The position numbers and the translations under genes were made by a program. Source: Chaetoderma sp. LZ-2023a (lineage: Eukaryota > Mollusca > Caudofoveata > Chaetodermatida > Chaetodermatidae). Taken from it: a DNA stretch of 64,000 nt. The stretch covers positions 67,168,014 to 67,232,013 of the forward strand of contig CM067366.1 in the NCBI GenBank assembly GCA_034401795.1. The letters run 5' to 3'. Shown piece by piece: positions 57,286-64,000 of this stretch. Within the stretch, counting starts at the first letter, position 1. The number at the start of each line of letters is the position of its first letter. Below the pieces are notes generated by a model. It was not told the DNA's origin, searched no databases, and worked only from the letters and a program-made list of their open reading frames with translations.

Positions 57286-57357
57286 TTTCTAAATTTAAGT
57301 GCTAAATATTAAAATCCAATTCTCAAATCTTACCACGCGGGGTGGTTGAGGCCGGGT

Positions 57358-57480
57358 CGTAGTGATTGAATGGTAAATATGTTTTTATAGTGGTTAATAA
57401 AACAACAGACCAACCCACAAGGGGGGTCTGTGGGGGGGGGGGGGGGGGTGGGGGGGGGGTTGTTATTACACCACACCGTG
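57358..57480 (-). repeat. DIRS-like internal complementary region
   Basis: On the + strand GTAGTGATTGAATGG...TAATAAAACAAC (57359-57406) is the complement of the outer end of the repeat at 57003. After a G-rich tract (57421-57459), GTTGTTATTACACCACA (57459-57475) equals the complement of the outer end of the other repeat (62804-62820). Both element ends are thus represented side by side, the arrangement of the DIRS circle-junction template. Confidence 0.75.
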
Positions 57481-57544
57481 ATTGGCAAATAATGAAACCT
57501 TGAACTTAAAGAAATAAATAAAAACCAAAAGAAGACTCTCACCA

Positions 57545-58520
57545 TATCTCACAGACGCAGAGCCCTAACGAAAATGGTCGGAAGTGCTTGGTAAATAGTC
57601 TTCAGCTTTTTTAGTTAAAAATGGTAATGTTACGAAAGCAGTAAGCTGCTGCACTTTGGTCTTTGAGATAAAAGGATGTAAAGGCGGATTCAGATTTCCA
57701 TCCTGCCACCTGCATGACCTCATCTAAAGACGAACTGTCAAAAAGAGCGAAAGAAGTAGCTATACCTCTAACGTCATCGGCTTTAATAAGAGAGAGATTT
57801 ATTTGATCCGGTGAGGCTATCTCATAACAAAGCTTAATTATTGTCTCACAAATCCATCTGGCAATCGAAGAATTTGAGACCGGCTTAGATAACTCTTCCG
57901 CGTAGGAAAACCATAAATGAGATGGATCGACCCCTATAAAATTTGATCGCTGATTGAAGCTTCTTAATGCCCTAACAGGACACCAAAATTTATCAGATGG
58001 CGAAAGACGAAAAAGATTTTAAAATGATCGGACTAGCAGGAAAGCGGTTAGATTGAGTTTTAGATAAAAAATTCCTTCTGGGATATAAAAACCAAACCGT
58101 CCCCTGAAACTATAAATCTCTCCTTTTCAGCAGAAAGAGCATGAATCTCTTGAGTGCCTTCTAGCAGAGGCTATAGCAACAAGAAAAACAGCTTTGACAG
58201 TTAAAAACAAAACAAAACTTAATACTGATAGAAGAAATAGGTTCAAAATGGCGACCTGCCAAAACTTGAAGAACCAAAGTCAAACTCCAGGAAGGTAAAG
58301 GCTTAGCAATCGGAGGACGAATATTACTTAGACCTCTAATAAAGCTATTATAAGAGTCTTAGTATCCTTGACATCGGCATACAGAAGACAAGGAAGGGAT
58401 GACACCAGAGAAAATCTATACTCCCTAACCATAATAACTGACAAATGAAAATAATCAAACAGATAAGATAAAAAATCTAATACTTGGGGTATAGAAACAG
58501 AATCGGGCACGAAACCTTGG
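57545..58520 (-). pseudogene. DIRS-like tyrosine recombinase
   Basis: Frames on the minus strand give the N-terminal SAM-like part (GFVPDSVSIPQVLDFLSYLF, 58440-58520; VREYRFSLVSSL), RPPIAKPLPSWSLTLVLQVL (near 58300), LTVKAVFLVAIASARRH with the first catalytic Arg (near 58170), ADDVRGIATSFALFD (near 57770) and SAFTSFYLKDQ with the nucleophilic Tyr (near 57680). The His of the usual H-x-x-R motif is Asp here. Several one-base shifts (for example after ASARRH) and stops disable it. This enzyme would integrate the circular element copy. Confidence 0.85.
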
Positions 58521-58594
58521 TCTGAACATCATTCACCAAAAGTTTTTTAAGTCGACCCTTGTAAACTCGACGGGTCGAATCCCTTCTGGCAGAG

Positions 58595-59130
58595 TCAACA
58601 ATTTCCTGAGATCAGAAGAAACCTTATTCTCGAGGACCTCAGACTCGAGATTCTCCCGACACACAGACTAAAATTTATTGGATTTGGAGGCACACAAAAA
58701 CCTCTTACTTGAGAGATAGAAGATCCTGGGATACTGGAAGAAGAAGAGGGCAGAAAATCTACCAGAAAATCTAGACGGTCTAAAAACCAAATCCTCTTTG
58801 GCCAAAAGGGAGCTATCAGAAGAATTTCGCAAACCTGATCCTTGACCTTCTTCAAGACTAACTGAATCAAAATCGTTAGAGGGAAAGCATAGGCGAACAT
58901 TCCTGTCCACTAGTGAGACAGAGCATCCACCGCCAAGGCTTGACTGGCCGGAAAAGGAGACATGTAAGAGAAGATCTGAGCATTCAGAGAGGCCGCGAAC
59001 AGATATACTAGAGGATGATCCATAAGACTAGCCCTCATTCCTCCTTCTAAAAATGAAAGAAAACCCCATGGCAATGACTGAACGAATCGAGATTTAGAAG
59101 CCTATCAGACAATCCAACCGATGAACAGAA
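58595..59130 (-). pseudogene. DIRS-like RNase H C-terminal part and connector
   Basis: Minus strand: SLPWGFLSFLE, LFAASLNAQIF, ALAVDALSH, then MFAYAFPLTILIQLVLKKVK, CEILLIAPFWPKRIWFLDRL. The AVDALS-W-GMFAYAFPP...LIAPFWPRRxWF order is the standard connector between RNase H and recombinase in animal DIRS-like elements. One stop after ALSH and other lesions are present. Confidence 0.8.
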
Positions 59131-60842
59131 GCCTGGATCTACTTTCCAAAGCCTCTTCTATAGACTCCTTGACAATCATAGAAAACAACAACCCCTCTAA
59201 GCTAATAGCTTCTAATAAGAAGGAACAGAAGACCATTTTGGAATAAGAGACTACAGAGAAGGGTTCTAGATCCAAGAATATCTAGCCCTTTTGAAAAGGG
59301 CCACCCTTAAAGAAGTGGCAAACTTACTCTAAAGAGGACTGCTCATAGAAAACACATAGATTACATATGCTGTATCATAATGCCTAGCCCTCACTAAAGA
59401 GGTAACTCACGTTTATTATGGATATTTTAATAATACCGCTCACTCTGAATGGAGACAAAAAAGGCTCAAATCAGTATTGCCTAACTTATTAAAAATGCTA
59501 AAGCCTCTGCGAAAATTATAGATAATTTTATTTATATAGATTTAACCAGATATCGTGGCAAACCAAATACCCATGGTAAGTCTATGGGAGTGCTTAGAGT
59601 CAAGATATAGCCAAATCATGAGCCTGAGATCTCCATGAACTAAGGGAAACTTACTTGTGATGACTGTCATCACAATTCTATGAATAGAATGCATGACAAG
59701 GTCCTGTTAAGAGAACTATGGCAAACATTAGACTATCTAACTTTAAAATCGTATAATAATGGAGGAGATTTAATTTTAAAAATGTATTGAATACATCAAC
59801 GGTTGCCTAGCCGCTCGGGCTTGCTGATAAATTAGATATCGTAAACAATTCGGTATTTATGCCAAGAGGCAGAAAACTTAAAAGATTTTAATATATTAAT
59901 TGATTCTTATATTAATAGTCTTAGCATCAAAAATTTCATCTTTGTAATAACAAATGACATTGTGTTAGAAAACCAAATAAAAGGAAAGATTGAACACTGA
60001 TACTTGATATTAACTGTCTGAATACTGAATTTTGCAGACGACATATTACAACTGTAATATCTCTGGACTTTTGAAAACATTTTGACCGAAAATAGATGGT
60101 GGCTGCTTAAATCCAAAGATTCTCAGCAGTTTTTTCCCCCTCCGGCGCAATCCCCACCCCACTCCAACCGGCCCGCCTCCAGCCCCCAGACAACAACCTC
60201 AACGAGCAAAAACCCAAGACCCACCGAATAGTCCGGGAATAATCCGACTGAAAATTGTCGGTGGCTTCACCAACAACCCTCAGCCAAACTGCCCCCAAAA
60301 TACCAAGCAAATCCCGAGTCCCCGACCCCCCGAAACCACCGTCCGAAGGCCCGCAGCAACCCAGTCAAAATAGAGCAAAAAATTACGCTAGAAAAGGGAA
60401 ACAAACAAAAATATGGAAAAACATAAAACAAAACGAACTCACCGAACCGGCAACCAGTCAGAAGAGTCTTTAATTACGTTGAAAATTGTCACGGATAAAC
60501 GAATAAATGTCTGAATAGTCTACCATTCTAAGAGAGACTCCAAGACTGACAATGACTCGGTATGAATATTTTCAGATGACTAGATTCTAAGAAAGCGAAC
60601 ATGTAAACAGTACCTGAAGAACAAAACTGGAACCTCAGATAGTTCTCTATCACCTGAAATCCAAAACAGGAAGACAGACCCGGAAGATAATCCTAGAACA
60701 CCAGAAAGATCCATGAAAAGCCGGAAATGACCCTATCCCCTGCTGTACGAAATCCGGATGTGGAAAAAAGGAAACGGAAATGCATAAACCATAAGTATAC
60801 TACCGGAAACTGATCAAATTCCTACAACCCGGATGTACAGAA
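59131..60842 (-). other. DIRS-like element, decayed middle part
   Basis: Expected position of reverse transcriptase, but I cannot read a YxDD block or other RT motif. A C-rich stretch lies at 60127-60360. CCGGAA motifs become dense from 60690 on. Confidence 0.4.
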
Positions 60843-61964
60843 TTACCGGAAGAGGAAGCTGAAAACCGGAACCGGAAATTGATCAACAATGCAATGCCGG
60901 GTCCAACAGACCCGGATATGCATTCTTCCGGAAGTGCTCATGAAACCGGAAACGGAACTAGGAACCGGATCTTGAAGACCCGGATGTCCTACAAAAAAGA
61001 AAGTCATACCGGAAGCGGACGGAACGGAAGTAATAACCGGATCTTGAAGACCTGGAGTTCCTACAAAACCGGAAGTCCAACCGGAAATGGATGCAACCGA
61101 AGAAAGAACCAGATCCTGATGACCCGGATGTCTTGCTAAACCAGAAATTAAAACCGAATCTGATGGAGCGGAAAAAGCGAAAAAAGGAAATAAACCCGAA
61201 TCCAGAGGACCCGAGTCCACCACAATGGAACCGGAAGAACTAGCAAGACTAGGATTCCTGGCAATGGGCGATCCACAAAGTAGCTTGACGACCGGTATAA
61301 ACGAAAAATTGGCATTAGCATAAGGACCAGCCTTATGAACGTCAGCCTCAGCCTCCGCCACCACTGCTTGTGGGTTATGCCCTTCACCCTCAAGTCTTAG
61401 GTGGGTTTGACCCGGTTCACTACACGAGCCCACCTTCGAGGGCTTGGTCGTTCTAGACTTTGCTAAAGAACCTTATTAACCTGCATCGAGGCTAGAGGGA
61501 ACGGTTTCCCCCATTAGTAGGTTTCTTTCTTGACGACCGGAAAATTGAAAATTGGCATAATCATAAGGACCAGCCTTATGGACGTCAGCCTCAGCCTCCG
61601 CCACCACTGCTTGTGGGTTATGCCCCTCACCCTCAAGTCTTAGGTGGGTTTGGCCCGGTGCACTACACGAGCCCACCTTCGAGAGCTTGGTCGCTCTAGA
61701 CATTTGCTAAGGAAACTTATTAACCTGCCTAGGTTAGAGGGATCGGTTTCCCCCATTTGCGGGAACGCCTGCTAGTCCTCGGGCTGTCGTCAGAACTGGA
61801 AGAAACATCCTGTTTCTTAGTTTCCTTAAATCAGAAGATATCCTTTCGTCCAGAGATTTGATCAAGACCGACGCGAATGACTCAAATCTCGCAATAGAAC
61901 TAGTACGGCATCTGAATTCGGCGAAGAGAATTCCCCCTCCGTAACGACCGGTATGAGGGTACAA
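60843..61964 (-). pseudogene. DIRS-like GAG region with two internal tandem repeats
   Basis: Frames 60843-61433, 61476-61703 and 61734-61964 belong together. The segment GQTHLRLEGEGHNPQAVVAEAEADVHKAGPY occurs twice (DNA repeat of about 249 bases, 61286-61450 and 61535-61700). A second, shorter protein repeat of about 23 residues follows, with GLQDPVITSVPSASG and GLQDPVPSSVSGFMSTSG, giving the dense CCGGA motifs on the + strand. The frame at 61734 has FESFASVLIKSLDERISSDL, helix-like. The GAG assignment rests on position upstream of RNase H and recombinase. Confidence 0.5.
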
Positions 61965-62545
61965 AAAAAGGACATTTCACACAGACATGTCCGGCAAATT
62001 CAGCTGAGTGATGGCGATCACAAATCGATGACGTAAATTAAATCCTATCTGATGATTTAACAGACTCCTAAAACGAAAAAAGCGTAACAATGATAGCTAC
62101 CGCTTAGAAAATCGTAAAAAGGAGACTAGAAACATAAAACGCACTTATAAAAAAGGCAAAAAAGTTCAAATTAGAAATCAAAATCCCTACCGACAAGAAA
62201 ACAAACTTGCATAGGAATAAATGAAAATCTTTATAATGCACTAGAAATAAATTGATAAGGGCTCTTGGTCGAACGCTAGAGGATGATGATGATGATGATA
62301 TAGGCATAGTAATTAAGTTGCCACGAAACGAGAAATCGATCTTTCACGAAAACCGGTAACAATATGAACATAGTTATAAAATACAATATAACCACTAATA
62401 AACTTCCTAAACAAAACTTAGGGAGGATTGAATTCATATTAGGCATATTCCTTGGTAATATAGAAGACAATAGTGTAGCTGACACAGCACAAAGCATTAG
62501 AGAATATTTTAGCAGTTGTTCTGCTTGCAGAATAATTGAAAAGTG

Positions 62546-62821
62546 AATCTGTTTCCTATTTGGGCTCCAGTGTGCATGAGTGAGCGCGCTTAGTGACAAG
62601 CATCACTATAAGGGATTATAGACTGGTGCCAGCCTATATCTGTCACTATGCTGGAGATGGACTTAACCATTAGCCTGGTTAAGGGTCCATATTAATAGGA
62701 ATAGGCATGGAGAGGTGTGTATGCAGGCATAAAAATTGTATTCTGATAGCTAAATGCAGATGATTGATTTAGCAAGTAGTGATTGAACGGTAATGTATGT
62801 TTTTGTGGTGTAATAACAACC
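62546..62821 (+). repeat. DIRS-like element, terminal inverted repeat (5' end of element)
   Basis: Partner of 57003-57285. It ends GGTGTAATAACAACC. See that entry for landmarks. Confidence 0.88.
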
Positions 62822-62969
62822 GAATTTACTGTTTTGTGGTATTAGATTGTATCTACCAGCCAACCCAGCGCAGAATGATCCATTCCATAAAGCCTTACTG
62901 CTGCCAGCTTAATATACGCCTACTCAATGAGGGCTCTACGTCATTATAATCGCTCAGTAGTGGAACGGT

Positions 62970-63088
62970 ATTGCATGTCTGTCTGTCTGGCTGTCTGTCC
63001 GTCCGTCCGTCCGTCCGTCCACCCATCCACCCGCCCGCCCGCCCGTCCGCCCGCCAGCCCGCCTGTCCGTCCCTCCGTCCGTCCGTCC

Positions 63089-63130
<42 letters not shown>

Positions 63131-63146
63131 ATGTCTGTCTGGCATG

Positions 63147-63178
<32 letters not shown>

Positions 63179-63180
63179 TT
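62970..63180. repeat. (GTCC)n / (GTCT)n tetranucleotide array
   Basis: GTCT units, then GTCC units with CCCG/CCAC variants at 62998-63080, then GTCT units to about 63176. All open frames across it on both strands are satellite artefacts. Confidence 0.95.
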
Positions 63181-63597
63181 GGTATAAACATAAAATGAAA
63201 TGATCGGTGATAACGTCTGCAGTCTCTGATTGCTTATGTTCATGGGTGTAATGCTATTAGGCAGAAAAATCGCAATAATATATAATGGCGCTAGCCTTTA
63301 TGAACTATGCTTAGTCTTTAAGGTTATCATCAATATCGTCGTCAAGCTACAGTACATGCAAGGGTTGTCACATAATGATGGATCTTTAGACACATTAGGG
63401 GAAGGATCCCTGTTTTGAACACAGTACGTTTCGACGAAATGTATTCAATATGACATTTAACACGTGTTTAGAACCCCCACTTTAAAAAAAAGTCCACCCA
63501 CCCCACCCCTGTTGTTAATCATCTGTTCCTGCATTCTTATTGTGGACGCGGGTGTACTTTTTTTAATTGATTTGAAATCTATGTCTTTCAATCACAG
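63181..63597 (+). other. Intron 5, 3' part
   Basis: No gene or repeat family seen. It ends at the acceptor ATGTCTTTCAATCACAG of exon 6. Confidence 0.55.
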
Positions 63598-63666
63598 ATG
63601 AAAACCAAACAGAATTCCCTCGATGTACGATCAAGGACACTATGACATGTGCATTCCTAAAAACAG
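63598..63666 (+). CDS. DEG/ENaC channel, exon 6: cysteine-rich domain
   Basis: 69 bases, phase 1 to phase 1. TTTCAATCACAG|AT completes the exon 5 codon and gives GDENQTEFPRCTIKDTMTC AFLKT, with donor AAAACAG|GTACGC. In ASIC-type channels the YMPG block is followed by a short spacer and (Y/R)CT...C, as here, so the two cysteines belong to the extracellular cysteine-rich domain. The remaining exons with the last cysteines, TM2 and the selectivity filter lie beyond the right edge. A foldback repeat starts about 33 bases after the donor. Confidence 0.83.
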
Positions 63667-63698
63667 GTACGCCATTGGTGTCATGCCAAACGACTGGA

Positions 63699-64000
63699 TG
63701 TTTCTAGTTTTAGCTATGCCCCGCCCATCTCTAGTTAGGCTCCACCCAAGATTCGCCCATGTTGGGATCGATCTCTGAACTCCCTGACTATCACTTTTCA
63801 GAAAACTATATGTGTAATTTGTTGAATATTTTGAAACTAATTTGACTGGATGCTAATGCTGCCTATACAGCGCCCATTCAGATTAGTTTCAAAATATTCA
63901 ACAGAATGTTTGTAAAATAGTAGACATACAATTCATACAGCAACGCCTAGTCCGTCTTCAATTACGCGTTCGTGACGTACTTATCTACGGCATTCATGAT
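63699..64000 (-). repeat. CRE-rich foldback repeat, R orientation, cut by the window edge
   Basis: Begins AGTTTTAGCTATGCCCCGCC, then CTGACTATCACTTTTCAG, hairpin arms TTTTGAAACTAATTTGACTG (63830) and CAGATTAGTTTCAAAATATT (63879), AGTAGACATACAATTCATAC and GCGTTCGTGACGTACTTATC. It is opposite in orientation to the copy before exon 5. Confidence 0.85.

Larger units (their letters stand above)
57003..62821 (-). mobile_element. DIRS-like tyrosine-recombinase retrotransposon in intron 5
   Basis: About 5.8 kb, coding on the minus strand. It has inverted terminal repeats (57003-57285 and 62546-62821), an internal complementary region (57358-57480), GAG-like sequence (60843-61964), the end of RNase H (58595-59130) and a tyrosine recombinase (57545-58520). 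No target duplication is evident, as expected for recombinase-mediated insertion. Every gene is broken by stops or frameshifts. The middle part 59150-60800 should hold the reverse transcriptase but shows no motif I can read. Confidence 0.85.

Noticed and set aside
57003..57406. A separate 404-bp MITE with 48-bp inverted ends
   Set aside because: The same inverted parts are better explained as terminal repeat plus internal complementary region of the DIRS-like element, whose coding region adjoins and whose other repeat is at 62546-62821.
62276..62599. Hydrophobic minus-strand frame resembling a membrane protein
   Set aside because: It spans the DIRS-like inverted repeat and AT-rich flank; no family match by eye, no conserved start.
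62895..63243. Four overlapping frames rich in Arg/Thr/Asp or Pro/Ser/Val
   Set aside because: Artefacts of the GTCC/GTCT tetranucleotide array; a CRISPR-like look is also excluded because there are no spacers.

Overview
This is a metazoan nuclear DNA window, AT-rich, with almost no gene density and very heavy transposon content. The retroelement mix (APE-type LINEs whose ORF1 carries an SGNH esterase domain, a DIRS-like element, a Polinton/Maverick, many trinucleotide satellites) and a DEG/ENaC channel gene fit a marine invertebrate, plausibly a lophotrochozoan. I cannot name the species.

The only host gene I can support lies on the + strand in the right half. It is an acid-sensing/degenerin-type channel (DEG/ENaC) with six exons in view: 29285-29535, 48610-48834, 50086-50204, 54712-54896, 56692-56854 and 63598-63666. 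All junctions keep the reading frame and have AG/GT splice borders. TM1 and much of the extracellular domain are present. The C-terminal half with TM2 lies beyond the right edge.

Left half (1-29 kb): broken LINEs on the - strand at 1-3560 (with an LTR-like insertion), 17.9-19.3 kb and 19.6-24.45 kb, and on the + strand at 7.7-9.77 kb and 11.7-13.25 kb. A two-copy unnamed dispersed repeat lies at 5.64-7.64 and 13.25-14.9 kb. Microsatellites, two palindromic TTAA-flanked MITEs (26.7 and 28.7 kb) and several foldback repeats fill the rest.

Intron 1 of the channel gene holds a complete-length Polinton/Maverick, 29951-46983 (17.03 kb). It has about 640-bp terminal inverted repeats, 5'-AGT...ACT-3' ends and a 6-bp AATGGA target duplication. 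It carries decayed genes for protein-primed DNA polymerase B, packaging ATPase, integrase with chromodomain-like tail and major capsid protein, a possible PC4-like gene, and an accessory gene that seems to be spliced. About 3 kb of foreign sequence splits the integrase.

Intron 3 holds a 2.9-kb element whose inverted ends are arrays of an ACTTCCGG motif. Intron 5 holds a DIRS-like tyrosine-recombinase retrotransposon (57003-62821) in which inverted terminal repeats and an internal complementary region can both be read. A CRE-motif-rich foldback repeat family occurs about ten times; copies sit within about 20-80 bp of four exon borders and in opposite orientations around exon 2 and around exons 5-6.
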